Source: Arthrobacter sp. ISL-65
Lineage (GTDB): Bacteria > Actinomycetota > Actinomycetes > Actinomycetales > Micrococcaceae
Assembly (NCBI RefSeq): GCF_018613795.1
Contig: NZ_JAGGPN010000008.1
Coordinates: 38,155 to 102,154 of the forward strand
Length of the DNA: 64,000 bases
Reading direction: 5' to 3'
The notes under the pieces are model-generated. The model did not search any database and was not told the DNA's origin. It saw only the letters and a program-made list of their open reading frames with translations. Every line of letters starts with the position of its first letter. The stretch's first letter is position 1. Made by a program: the position numbers and the translations under genes. Below, piece by piece: positions 1 to 8,066 of this stretch.

Positions 1-820
1 GTACCTGACGCTCAAAGAAGCTGATCTTAGAGTCCTCTGGAATGAGGGGCATACCTTTGTGATTGGGAGCGAAGGCACCTCCCATGAAGAGGCCGAAGGT
101 CAACATGAAGGCCATCCATAGGATGCCTCCAAAGATCGGCCCGAACAAAAGCATTAGGGCTGCAATCGGAACTCCCTGCCGAAACACCATCATGGTGAAC
201 TCTCCAAACCGGCCCTTCAGGGGCTTCCCGTTCTTGCCCTTGCTGAAGATAGCGGCGAATGAATCGAGCAGCAGGTCGAAGCTTGTGAGTGTGAGAAGAA
301 TCGGGAATAGCCAACCTTGGTTCTTGGTGATGATCCGCTCCGGCGCTGGCTTGGCCTCCATGTCCTCAGTCCGGAAGGCGAGCACTCGAATGTGAATGTC
401 AGGGTCTTTGTGAATTTGGTTAGGGGTCCGGTGGTGCTGATTGTGCTTCTTCATCCAGAATCCGTACGACAGGCCGGCAAACAGATTGGCTGTAATCTTC
501 CCGTAGAAGTCGTTGCGCTTGTTGGAGAGGAACACTTGACGATGTGAAGTCTCGTGGGCAATGAATCCGTACTGGGCTGCGGCGACTCCAAGCAGAACCG
601 TTGCAGGAATCGCTATGGCCCACGAGAGTCCGGTCGCTGCAATCGTTACGACCAGCGCCCACATAGCCGCAGCACCCAGTGAGATGATGACAAACCGCTT
701 GATGTAGAAGGCGGGATTCTTTGCCAGTAGGCCTTCATCCTTGACCTTGCCGAGGATTTCGGAGTACAGGGTTGCACCAGTGGTTCGTGAGGGAGACCGG
801 CGGGGCAGGGTGATGCTCAT
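1..820 (-). CDS. Fatty acid desaturase (acyl-lipid type), 3' end cut by window edge
   Basis: Membrane-bound di-iron desaturase that would insert a double bond into membrane fatty acids. The reverse strand is open from an ATG at 820 to the left edge (about 273 codons seen). Visible signatures are the histidine boxes HETSH (HxxxH, near residue 90) and HNQHH (HxxHH, near residue 125), with hydrophobic membrane segments before and after; the third box would lie beyond position 1. The next gene upstream on the same strand is a second desaturase. The N-terminus starts MSITLPRRSPSR. The sequence is less GC-rich than the core genes to the right. The family is clear; substrate and regiospecificity cannot be read from the fragment. 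Confidence 0.85.
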   Translation of the reverse strand, partial: MSITLPRRSPSRTTGATLYSEILGKVKDEGLLAKNPAFYIKRFVIISLGAAAMWALVVTIAATGLSWAIAIPATVLLGVAAAQYGFIAHETSHRQVFLSNKRNDFYGKITANLFAGLSYGFWMKKHNQHHRTPNQIHKDPDIHIRVLAFRTEDMEAKPAPERIITKNQGWLFPILLTLTSFDLLLDSFAAIFSKGKNGKPLKGRFGEFTMMVFRQGVPIAALMLLFGPIFGGILWMAFMLTFGLFMGGAFAPNHKGMPLIPEDSKISFFERQV

Positions 821-967
821 TTTTGATCCTAGGGTCGGTTCGTCAATCTTCAGGCCGCACGGGGTTCCGGCGGTCTTCTCAGGGTCCAGCCCTCACCCGG
901 GAGCGTGCTCGCTTCAGGACAGGCCATTCCACCGGCATTTCGCTTCGCTTGGGGCCTTCACTGAAGC

Positions 968-2158
968 TTAAGTGCTGGCTTTCCTGGGTGGCAGAGCCAA
1001 TTTGAAGACCTTGGCCCAGGCGGAACCGACCTGTTTCAGCAGCGGACCGGTGGTGTATTTCAGACCGTAGCGCCGGCAAATTTCCCGGACCTGCGGAGCG
1101 GCTTCCGCGTACCGGTTGGAGGGCAGATCCGGGAAGAGGTGGTGCTCGATCTGGAGTGAGAGGTTCCCTGTCATCAGATGCATGAACCGTGACCCTGAAA
1201 TGTTGGCAGATCCAATCATTTGGCGGATGTACCAGTCCCCGCGCGTTTCGCCTTCTGCCATTTCCTCGGTAAAGGTGTCCGTGCCTTCGGGAAAGTGCCC
1301 GCAAAAAATCACGGCGTGGGCCCACAGGTTGCGGACCACGTTCGCGGTCAGGGTTCCGAACAACGCCTGTTTCCCCGACCCTGTGAGCATGGCCACCGCC
1401 GGGGTAGCAGCGTAGTCCTTGGCGAACTGTTTGATGGCCTTGCGCCCCAGCGCCTTAAGGTCCCTCTTCATGGCTTCCTGTGATTTGAGGCCTTCCTGAT
1501 ATTCAGGGAGCTCCAAGTCGTAGATCGCGATACCCCATTCGAAAACCGGCGCCAGTAAAGCGTTATAGAGCGGGTTTCCCAAGTTGAAGGGCTTCCACTC
1601 CTGGTCCGGGTCCATGCGCAGCAGGTTGTATCCGACGTCGCGGTCCTTACCCACAACGTTGGTCCACCGGTGGTGCAGATCGTTGTGGGTGTGCTGCCAG
1701 GACCGTGCCGGGGTAACGAAGTCCCATTCCCAAGTAGTGGAATGGATATCAGGATCCCGCATCCAGTCCCACTGGCCGTGCAGGATATTGTGGCCCAGCT
1801 CCATGTTCGCCAGTATCTTGGCTGCACTGAGCATGGCGGTGCCGGTGACCCAAGCAGCCTTGTTCTTGCTGACCAGGAGAGTTGCACGGCCGGTTATTTC
1901 CAAGCCGCGCTGGATCTTGATCATCCGGCGGATATACGCGGCGTCGCTGGCACCGCGTTGTGCCAGGATCCCGTCACGTACCGCGTCGAGTTCGCGGCCC
2001 AGCTCTGCCACCTGCTCGTCAGTCAGGTGCGCGGCAGCTGGCGGGCGCACCGTCGGGCTGCCGGACTCGGCGAGGGCGCCCGGACGCGTCATGCCGGCGG
2101 CCGCCTTCTCCGAGGGAACATCCGCGGCTACTTCCGCGGTGTTGTTGGCGACGGTCAT
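968..2158 (-). CDS. Fatty acid desaturase (acyl-CoA/acyl-lipid type)
   Basis: Second membrane desaturase, 396 residues from the ATG at 2158. Histidine-box signatures are visible in order: HNILHG, then HTHNDLHHRW (HxxHH type) and QIEHHLFP near the C-terminus, the last being typical of front-end and acyl-lipid desaturases. An in-frame start further upstream (2239) exists, but it lies inside the palindromic operator, and its extra 27 residues run antisense-like through the leader ORF. The ATG at 2158 overlaps the stop of an 18-codon leader ORF as ATGA, so translation is probably coupled. It is divergent from a TetR gene and is probably controlled by it through the palindrome at 2223-2256. Likely role: adjusting membrane fluidity. 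Confidence 0.88.
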   Translation of the reverse strand: MTVANNTAEVAADVPSEKAAAGMTRPGALAESGSPTVRPPAAAHLTDEQVAELGRELDAVRDGILAQRGASDAAYIRRMIKIQRGLEITGRATLLVSKNKAAWVTGTAMLSAAKILANMELGHNILHGQWDWMRDPDIHSTTWEWDFVTPARSWQHTHNDLHHRWTNVVGKDRDVGYNLLRMDPDQEWKPFNLGNPLYNALLAPVFEWGIAIYDLELPEYQEGLKSQEAMKRDLKALGRKAIKQFAKDYAATPAVAMLTGSGKQALFGTLTANVVRNLWAHAVIFCGHFPEGTDTFTEEMAEGETRGDWYIRQMIGSANISGSRFMHLMTGNLSLQIEHHLFPDLPSNRYAEAAPQVREICRRYGLKYTTGPLLKQVGSAWAKVFKLALPPRKAST

Positions 2159-2211
2159 GCGCGGCAGTCCGTTGGGGTCTCGGCGTCTGCTGTAACCGTG
2201 ATGACGGTCAT
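2155..2211 (-). CDS. 18-aa leader ORF coupled to the desaturase
   Basis: Short ORF beginning ATG ACC GTC ATC, preceded by a strong Shine-Dalgarno (AAGGAGAGCC just upstream of the ATG). Its TGA overlaps the desaturase ATG as ATGA. The desaturase ATG itself has no convincing ribosome binding site, so ribosomes most likely enter here and reinitiate. No family is recognised, and the peptide may matter only for coupling. The alternative is that this is the original desaturase N-terminus separated by a frameshift. Both readings are inference. Confidence 0.5.
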   Translation of the reverse strand: MTVITVTADAETPTDCRA

Positions 2212-2222
2212 GGCTCTCCTTC

Positions 2223-2256
2223 GTTATAACGTTCGTCATATGACGACCGTTATAAC
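2223..2256. promoter_or_regulatory. 34-bp palindromic operator between desaturase and TetR gene
   Basis: Outer arms GTTATAAC at 2223-2230 and 2249-2256 are each self-palindromic. They flank the inner palindrome CGTCATATGACG at 2234-2245, and all share one centre (2239/2240). Over the whole 34 bp only one base pair fails to match. The site lies in the divergent intergenic region of the desaturase and a TetR regulator, which is the classical position of a TetR-family operator. Confidence 0.7.
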
Positions 2257-2309
2257 CCTAGGGTAAGGTTGGTACTCCGATCAATCCGATGGGCACACGG
2301 GAGGCCGGA

Positions 2310-2903
2310 ATGAGCGAGGATCCGCGGACCAGGATGCTGGCAGGAGCGGTGGACTTGATGAGTAGGGGCGGTTTGCCTGCTGCGAGCATGCGGGATCTGG
2401 CCCGCCACTCGGGCACTCCGCTGGGTTCGACGTACCACTACTTTCCTGGCGGAAAGCGCCAGCTTGCCCTTGAGGCAGTGCGCTTCGCCGACGATCAGTT
2501 GAGGTCCTGGTTGGGTCGGTCACTTGAGCAGGGCCCGGTGGCAGGTCTGCGCGAATTCCTGGCCGTGTGGCGTCAGATCCTGATTGACAGCGACTTCGAA
2601 GCCGGATGTCCGGTTCTGTCCGTTGCCGTGACCGAGCCCCGGGCGGAGGAAGCCGTGTCTGCGACCAGGGATGCTTTTGTGCACTGGTGTGAGCTGCTGA
2701 GTGGGAGTTTGCGCGAGCACGGGACGCCTGCCGACACTGCAGAGGCACTCGCGCTGCTGATCGTGACATCGGTGGAGGGCAGCATAGCCATGTGCCGGGT
2801 TGAAGGTTCGCCCCGTGCGCTTGATGTTATAGCCCGCACCCTGGAAGAGCTCACTGAAAACGCCCTCGCTCAGTGCACGTTGACACGTACGCTTGACTCG
2901 TGA
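2310..2903 (+). CDS. TetR-family transcriptional regulator
   Basis: About 197 residues, the usual size for the family. The N-terminal helix-turn-helix reads through RTRMLAGAVDLMSRGG and the recognition segment TPLGSTYHYFPGGK, a variant of the common YYHFxxKxxL motif of TetR proteins. The C-terminal part resembles the YxaF/LmrA-like ligand-binding domain (ESFEAGCPVL-type stretch seen as DFEAGCPVLSVAV). Start chosen at 2310, which has a GGGAGG-type site just upstream; an in-frame ATG at 2289 is less well placed. Divergent from a desaturase with a long palindrome between, so it most likely represses that gene and perhaps itself. The effector is unknown. Confidence 0.88.
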   Translation: MSEDPRTRMLAGAVDLMSRGGLPAASMRDLARHSGTPLGSTYHYFPGGKRQLALEAVRFADDQLRSWLGRSLEQGPVAGLREFLAVWRQILIDSDFEAGCPVLSVAVTEPRAEEAVSATRDAFVHWCELLSGSLREHGTPADTAEALALLIVTSVEGSIAMCRVEGSPRALDVIARTLEELTENALAQCTLTRTLDS

Positions 2904-2939
2904 ACTAGCCCCAGGTTGGTATGGCGGGTCCGTCGGGAT

Positions 2940-3276
2940 GGGAAGTCCCCGGAAATAAAAGCCCTGGGCACGATTACGGCGGCCCTTCGCACCGGAGTCA
3001 TCCCCGCTGACCTGCGCGGCGCCTTATATAAGGCCGCCGCGCTCATCCCAGGCGTCACCGTCGCAGACAAGCAGGACAATTGACGGCAGGACCGGCGTAG
3101 CCATCGGCATCGCGTCCCCGGATGGAGGATCCCGGCAGGGGACCATTATCGATCCGGCCACCGGGCTGCTGATCGGGGAACGGAACGTCCTGCTGAAGGA
3201 CTATCCCGGTTCCCCCGCCGGCACCATAATTACCTGGACTTCCGTACGCACATCAGTGGCGAACGCAGCGCCCTAA
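2940..3276 (+). pseudogene. Decayed C-terminal remnant of a CU044_5270-type protein
   Basis: Two consecutive reading frames together give a recognisable C-terminal part: first ALRTGVIPADLRGALYKAAA in the frame ending at the TGA near 3078, then, one base shifted, GVAIGIASPDGGSRQGTIID up to the TAA at 3274-3276. The order and style (LYKAAALIPGV, then DPATGLLIGE) match the C-terminus of the CU044_5270 family of membrane-anchored actinobacterial proteins, usually encoded beside an ECF sigma factor. No N-terminal part or sigma factor is present. Family assignment is from memory and moderate; that the frame is broken is directly seen. Confidence 0.55.
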
Positions 3277-3486
3277 GCTCCTGACGACAACAGACGCTGA
3301 GACGGCCGGTCACTATCGGGGCCACAGGCCCTCTCAGTCGACTGTCCCGCCAGCCTTGCAAATGTTGAGAAACGCACCCATCTCTGCTGAAGCCCAAATC
3401 CCTGTGCCATGGTTGACCAACGGCTGCGAGGCCGCCGTGAACGCGGGCCAAGTAGCCGTCCCGGATGGCGAACCAAGACCGCCCGG

Positions 3487-4008
3487 CTAACCTGCGGTTT
3501 GTTGGGCGAGGGTGTGGGCGAGGCGGTAGGAGTCGGTGCCGGTTTCGATGATGGCACCATTGAAGGTCAGCCGATCGACTATGGCGGCGCAGAGGCGCGC
3601 GTCGGTGAAGGTCTTGGTCCAGCCGGAGAACGATTCGTTGGAAGCGATGGCGATGGAGTTTTTCTCTTCCCTTTCGGTGAGGACCTGGAAGAGGAGTTCG
3701 GCGCCGTGCCGGTCCAGCTCCATATAGCCGAGCTCATCGATGCAGAGCAGGTCGACGCGGCCGTAGCGGGCGATAGTCTTGGCTAGGACTTTCTCATCCG
3801 CAGCCTCCACAAGCTCGTTTACGAGCCTGGTGGCCAGGGTGTATTTGACCCGGTAACCCTTCTCTGCCGCGGCGGTGCCGAGGCCGATTAGCAGGTGGGA
3901 TTTACCGGTTCCGGAGTCCCCGATCAGACACAGGGGTGCCTTTGCGGATCCAGTCCCCACGGATTCACCGCAAAACAACGCACAACTGTCACCGATGTCC
4001 TGACACAC
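3487..4008 (-). pseudogene. istB: Truncated IstB-like ATPase of an IS21-family element
   Basis: The C-terminal two thirds of an IstB helper ATPase are intact: Walker A GDSGTGKSH, Walker B LLCIDELGY, and the sensor region with SNESFSGW. The usual N-terminal 80-90 residues are missing. They are replaced by about 16 codons read antisense through an IS481 tail (3960-4064), so the first residues of this ORF are not IstB. No istA transposase is in the window. The element is therefore a dead IS21 remnant interrupted by the neighbouring IS481 copies. Confidence 0.8.
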
Positions 4009-4064
4009 GAACCGTCACCGATGTCCTGATGCAGAATTGTCACCCATGTCCCGAGACATCACAC
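3960..4064 (+). mobile_element. Solo right-end fragment of an IS481-family element
   Basis: This 105-bp stretch is identical to 5375-5479, the right end of the complete IS beside it. It contains the last codons of a transposase (ending HEPSPMS) and the right inverted repeat ending ACATCACA. It is fused directly to the broken IstB gene on its left. It is the tail of a second copy whose remainder was lost. Confidence 0.85.
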
Positions 4065-4078
4065 AACCGAATCCGAAG

Positions 4079-5478
4079 TGTGATGTCTCAGGACATCGTT
4101 CACAGTTCTGCGTCAGGACACCGGTGGCACTATCAGGGTTCTTGGTGGTGACACTTCTGCCGTTTTGATCGGTGGATGAGTGGAGTTGAACCTGTTGATC
4201 CTCGTGTCCGGTTAGCCATCTCGGGGTGGCCGGATGACGCGCCCCGTGGTGCTGTGACCTCGTTCTGTGCCGAGCATGGCATCTCTCGTAAGACGTTTTA
4301 TGTGTTACTGGGCAGGGCCCGGACTGAGGGCCCGGCTGCGGCGTTGGAACCGCGGTCCCGCCGGCCGCGCACGAGCCCGTCCAGGATCAGTGATGAGGTC
4401 AAGGGGCAGGCCTGCCAGGTGCGGGCGGCGTTGGAGCGCTCGGGCCTGGACCATGGACCGATCAGCGTGTTCGAGAAGATGAAGGCCATGGGCCTGGAAC
4501 CAGTGCCGTCGGTTCCGTCGCTGGCCAGGATCTTCCGTCAGACCGGTGTCGCGAGGTTGGAGCCCCGGAAGAGGCCCCGGGCCGCGTATCGCCGGTTCGT
4601 TTACCCTGCCCCAAACTGTCTGTGGCAGCTGGACGCGACCGAGTACGTCCTTACCGGTGGCCGTAAATGCGTGATCTTCCAGCTCATCGATGACCATTCC
4701 CGTGTCGCTGTCGCCTCCCATGTCGCCACCGGGGAAACGTCTGAGGCCGCGATCGCGGTCGTGCAGAAGGGCATTACCGCCCGTGGGGTGCCGCAGAAAC
4801 TGCTCACGGATAACGGGGCCGCGTTGAACCCTTCGCGGCAAGGCCGGCAAGGCCGGCTCGTCACGTACGCGACCTCTCTGGGGATCGAGGCGATCACCGG
4901 GAAACCGTACAAACCGACCACGCAGGGCAAGAACGAACGCTTCCATCAGACCCTGTTCCGGTTCCTGGACAAACAACCTCTCGCCGGGACACTTGAGCAG
5001 CTCCAGGACCAGGTCGACGCGTTCGACGAGCTCTATAACACCCACCGCCCGCACCAGAGCCTGCCCGGGCGGATCACCCCGCAGCAAGCATGGGACGCCA
5101 CACCGGTCGCTGCACCACCACACCCGAAACCTGCTCTAGTCCTCCCGCAGGGAATCGACCAGGGCAGCGGCCAGGCCACCCGCATCGCGTACCCCAACGG
5201 CAGAGTCACAATCAATAGCGTGGTCTACATGATCGGCAAACCCTACGCCCGGCAGAGCATCCACGCGTGCTGGGACGCCGAAACGATCCAATTCTTCGAT
5301 GTCCAGGGCACCCACATCACTTCCTACCCCCGACCAGCGGCCGGGACCAAAGCAGTCGGAAACGGCAAGCCACCCGGATTCACCGCAAAACAACGCACAA
5401 CTGTCACCGATGTCCTGACACACGAACCGTCACCGATGTCCTGATGCAGAATTGTCACCCATGTCCCGAGACATCACA
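4079..5478 (+). mobile_element. Complete IS481-family insertion sequence, 1.4 kb
   Basis: Bounded by imperfect inverted repeats: the left end starts TGTGATGTCTCAGGACAT at 4079, and the right end reads TGTGATGTCTCGGGACAT on the opposite strand, ending at 5478. It contains one intact transposase. Fifteen bases separate it from the solo tail to the left (4064-4078). These resemble, but do not equal, the 15 bases after its right end (shared TCCGAAG). No exact target duplication was found. Confidence 0.85.
4176..5444 (+). CDS. IS481-family transposase
   Basis: Full-length DDE transposase of 422 residues. An N-terminal helix-turn-helix region (CAEHGISRKTFYVLL, about residues 30-45) precedes a proline/arginine-rich linker and an rve integrase core with catalytic acidic residues in QLDATEY, LTDNGAAL and GKNERFHQTL. 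HRPHQSLPG follows, as usual in this family. No frameshift is seen, so the element may still be active. The upstream sequence has a GGTGG just before ATG. A rightward terminator lies just beyond the element. Confidence 0.93.
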   Translation: MSGVEPVDPRVRLAISGWPDDAPRGAVTSFCAEHGISRKTFYVLLGRARTEGPAAALEPRSRRPRTSPSRISDEVKGQACQVRAALERSGLDHGPISVFEKMKAMGLEPVPSVPSLARIFRQTGVARLEPRKRPRAAYRRFVYPAPNCLWQLDATEYVLTGGRKCVIFQLIDDHSRVAVASHVATGETSEAAIAVVQKGITARGVPQKLLTDNGAALNPSRQGRQGRLVTYATSLGIEAITGKPYKPTTQGKNERFHQTLFRFLDKQPLAGTLEQLQDQVDAFDELYNTHRPHQSLPGRITPQQAWDATPVAAPPHPKPALVLPQGIDQGSGQATRIAYPNGRVTINSVVYMIGKPYARQSIHACWDAETIQFFDVQGTHITSYPRPAAGTKAVGNGKPPGFTAKQRTTVTDVLTHEPSPMS

Positions 5479-5492
5479 CGGCCCAGTCCGAA

Positions 5493-5528
5493 GCCCGGGG
5501 TGTGCACATTGTGCACACCCCGGTTTTT
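5493..5528 (+). terminator. Rho-independent terminator after the IS
   Basis: GC-rich hairpin with arms CCGGGGTGTGCACA and TGTGCACACCCCGG and almost no loop, followed by TTTTTG on the plus strand. It would stop rightward transcription leaving the transposase. Its core is the GTGTGCAC-N3-GTGCACAC palindrome that also occurs at 15517-15535. Confidence 0.6.
5500..5518. repeat. GTGTGCAC-ATT-GTGCACAC palindrome, left copy
   Basis: Nineteen bases with two perfect 8-base arms. The same arms with a different 3-base spacer recur at 15517-15535, about 10 kb away at the other edge of the accessory stretch. Function is unknown. Confidence 0.6.
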
Positions 5529-5591
5529 GCGACGGCGGTAGGACATGGGTGGTTGGGAGCGGACGGCGGAGCCAATACGTGGATCATGGAC

Positions 5592-6712
5592 TCACGGCTC
5601 GACGTTCAGCGCATGACTGATTAGTTCCGGAAGCGGGTTGCCGCCGCCACTGGTGTTCGGCCCTCCCGTGCCGCCCCAATTCTCTGCGCTTTGCGACGCG
5701 ACGACACGAGGCCACGGGTCGCCGGCCCACCACCCGAAGTAGGGCCCGCCGGACTGCCCTGGGACGGCGTCAATCCGGTGACGGAGCCCGAGAGAATCGC
5801 GTCCACCGATGGTGCGGGTAGAGTCGCTGTCGAAGGCGCCATTACCGATGAAAGCAGGCCGCACACCTCCGGCCAGGTCTGACGGATACCCAACATGAGC
5901 CCAATGCGCGCCTCCATTCCACGACGTCGCGTATGCTCTCGATCCCATCCAACCAACGGTGTCTCCCAGACGGCGGTCCAGAACACATATCACGTAGTCG
6001 AATGCGCACTCGTCAGCAGAGATACCGTCTCCCGCATTCGCTTGGTTCCACCAATAGACGCGTGTAACACCGGCACGTCCGAAAGGCTCACTCTCATCGA
6101 ACCGGAGGGGGGTGAACCTCATCCAGCCGGCAGTATTGTTCGGCCCCCAATTGACGACGTGGCTGGCTGTCATCATGTGACGCGGGCCCACCATCACCCC
6201 GGAACCCCATCCTGCAGCGGTGTTCACGATGCCGCAGGCAGACCACGGAAACGAGGTATCGGAGAACGTGAACCTCGAATCCGGCGCGAAGACGGCAGTA
6301 GGGTCGCCGCGTTCTTCACCGTCAGCGACGACGCCCAGCCCAGATGGAAATCTAGGGGGCGACTGAAGCTCGTGGGAGAGCTCATCGGGGAACACATGGA
6401 GGGGGCGGTACGGGCTAGCAAACCCGTCGGTGGCATACAGGCCAGTCTGCACGTTCGCCCTGCTGAGATCGACAGTCTCCAGTGGACGGGGAAAGCGGTG
6501 CTCGCCGGGGCGGCGACCCCGGGCTACGACAACAATCGCATCATCGGACCGGCGGACCTCACGTCGACGTCTTCGTCCGGGCGGACCGTTATGCGAGCGA
6601 CTTCCTCCTCCCCGCCCTCCTCCGCTGGCGCCTCCGCTTCCCGGTTGCCGATCGCGTCGGCCCATTGCCCTACCTCGAGCGGCGGCACATCTGCATCAAT
6701 GGCTTGCGTCAC
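5592..6712 (-). pseudogene. Trypsin-like serine protease, apparent frameshift near the N-terminus
   Basis: The frame ending at 5592 encodes a chymotrypsin-fold protease domain of the V8/glutamyl-endopeptidase kind: catalytic His in MTASHVV, Asp in AFDYVICVLD, and Ser in PGQSGGPYFGW, in the correct order. The 5' part of this frame (6540-6665) reads as low-complexity Gly/Arg. From a GTG at 6712 the adjacent frame instead gives a sensible start (MTQAIDADVPPLEVGQW) that ends at 6524. A one-base shift near 6545-6560 would join the two into one protein of about 370 residues. It is either a natural pseudogene or a base error. No signal peptide is obvious. Confidence 0.65.
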
Positions 6713-7347
6713 GTCATCCCCATGGGTACATGAGACGGGCAGGGTTCCCTCTCTCGTGATCAGCCTGCCAAGTGGGACGTTACTGCCGCGTTACCGGGCG
6801 GCACGACATTCGAGCGCCTGCCTGGATTTCGGTCAGCGGTTCTCGGGCCGTGCCTCCGTGGCTTCGACCCGGCCGGCATCTCACTGGACCCGGGTGCCGC
6901 CCAGGATGCAAGTTGCCCGGCAGCGGGAGAACGCTGACGGTCAAGCTCATACCTGTGGCCATCATGCAGGCAGTACCTACCGGCGTCGCTGGGGAGAGTC
7001 GTCTCAAAGACAATCCACCGTTTTGCTGGGAGAACGCTACTGACCGGATCCTCGTCGTCGCTGAATGCCTGCATTTCATGGAGTCGAGGCGCCGCGCCCT
7101 TTGACCGGCAGGAAGCTCAGCAAGGGGCTCAAGTAGCGTGTTCAAGCTCGACCCTCGAAGAGCGCCATCATTGAAACCACGCAGCGCACCAGTAATGCGG
7201 AAGTCACCTAAAGACGCTAATAAAGGCCTCACGGCTGCAGGTCCTAATGGAATACAAAGGTAATCCATTGGAATGTCGAATAGATTTGCACATTCGATGG
7301 TCATATGACTAAATTTGTCACATGACCATATTTGGGGGATCATACTG
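6713..7347. other. No supported gene
   Basis: About 635 bases between the protease and the small rightward ORFs. Leftward frames exist (for example one ending at 6780), but they change style midway, have no ribosome binding site and match nothing I recognise. A short stretch on the minus strand (KRWIVFETTLPSDAGRYC) looks protein-like and could be a remnant. Around 7260-7345 the DNA is AT-rich, which suits a promoter for the following ORFs. Confidence 0.4.
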
Positions 7348-7644
7348 ATGTCTGAAGCGGTCTCAAGAGCCGAAGCGACAAACAACGAAGCGTCCTATGA
7401 GACAACGCGCATTCGGGTCCTCGCACGATCGTCTCAGCCAGCAATCTTGAGCAAACCTTTTGCGAACGTTGGTGAAGTCCTGATTCATGTGCAGCAGGAT
7501 CAAGATTGCCGGCGCATGCCGGTCCTCGGGTCTTCCTTGGCAGAACTCGCCGGGCCACTGTCGGCGGACAGACGAGGCGGCCCCGGGCATGGAGACTCCG
7601 CGATTGTCCCGCAGGTGGGTGATCGCAGACTGAGAGTAAGGTGA
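7348..7644 (+). CDS. Small hypothetical protein
   Basis: ORF of 98 codons starting MSEAVSRAEATNN, with a GGGGGA stretch upstream of the ATG at 7348. An AT-rich region precedes it. The C-terminal third is arginine- and glycine-rich and may not be real coding sequence. It ends six bases before the next small ORF, suggesting a two-gene unit. No domain is recognised. It could be spurious. Confidence 0.3.
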   Translation: MSEAVSRAEATNNEASYETTRIRVLARSSQPAILSKPFANVGEVLIHVQQDQDCRRMPVLGSSLAELAGPLSADRRGGPGHGDSAIVPQVGDRRLRVR

Positions 7645-7650
7645 ATTGCC

Positions 7651-7899
7651 GTGATAAGCGATGATCGTTCGTCAGGAATATCCGGGCAAGACGGGGCAGG
7701 CGCGGCGATGCCCCCTATGGGCACGCTAGTCATTCGTACCTGGTACGAGCCGGACCAGGTTTCCGGATTCCGCGCCAGGGTAATGTATGGTCAGGGTCCC
7801 GACGGTGAAGCCAACACGGCTGCCACCGCCGACCCAGACGAGGTCCTAAGTATCGTGCGTGAGTGGCTCTCGGCCCAGCCTGGCTCTTCAGGCGGCTAA
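7651..7899 (+). CDS. Small conserved-looking hypothetical protein
   Basis: 82 residues from a GTG at 7651, preceded by TAAGGTG at suitable spacing; an internal ATG at 7708 is an alternative start. The central part (LVIRTWYEPDQ, FRARVMYG, then ADPDEVLSIVREWLSA) alternates strand-like and helix-like segments as a small cytosolic alpha/beta domain would, and looks like a true protein. I do not recognise the family. It follows the ORF at 7348 closely and lies 167 bases from the end of a convergent SARP regulator. Confidence 0.5.
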   Translation: MISDDRSSGISGQDGAGAAMPPMGTLVIRTWYEPDQVSGFRARVMYGQGPDGEANTAATADPDEVLSIVREWLSAQPGSSGG

Positions 7900-8066
7900 A
7901 GGGCACAGATCCGAAGATTATGAGCAAGATCGGCGAAACCGTACCGCGGGACTCTCCAAGCGCCGTCGTTGTCGGCCGCGGAGGATCAGCATGGCCCAAC
8001 TAGAGCCGCCTGCGTGTCGGTGGCCCGGGCCATGGAAAGGTGTCTCTCATTCCGTTCCGTTGCCCC

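Noticed and set aside
2239..2239. Longer start of the second desaturase at 2239
   Set aside because: It lies within the palindromic operator; the ATG at 2158 coupled to the leader ORF is better placed.
6780..7385. 201-codon leftward ORF upstream of the protease
   Set aside because: No ribosome site, no domain, style changes midway.
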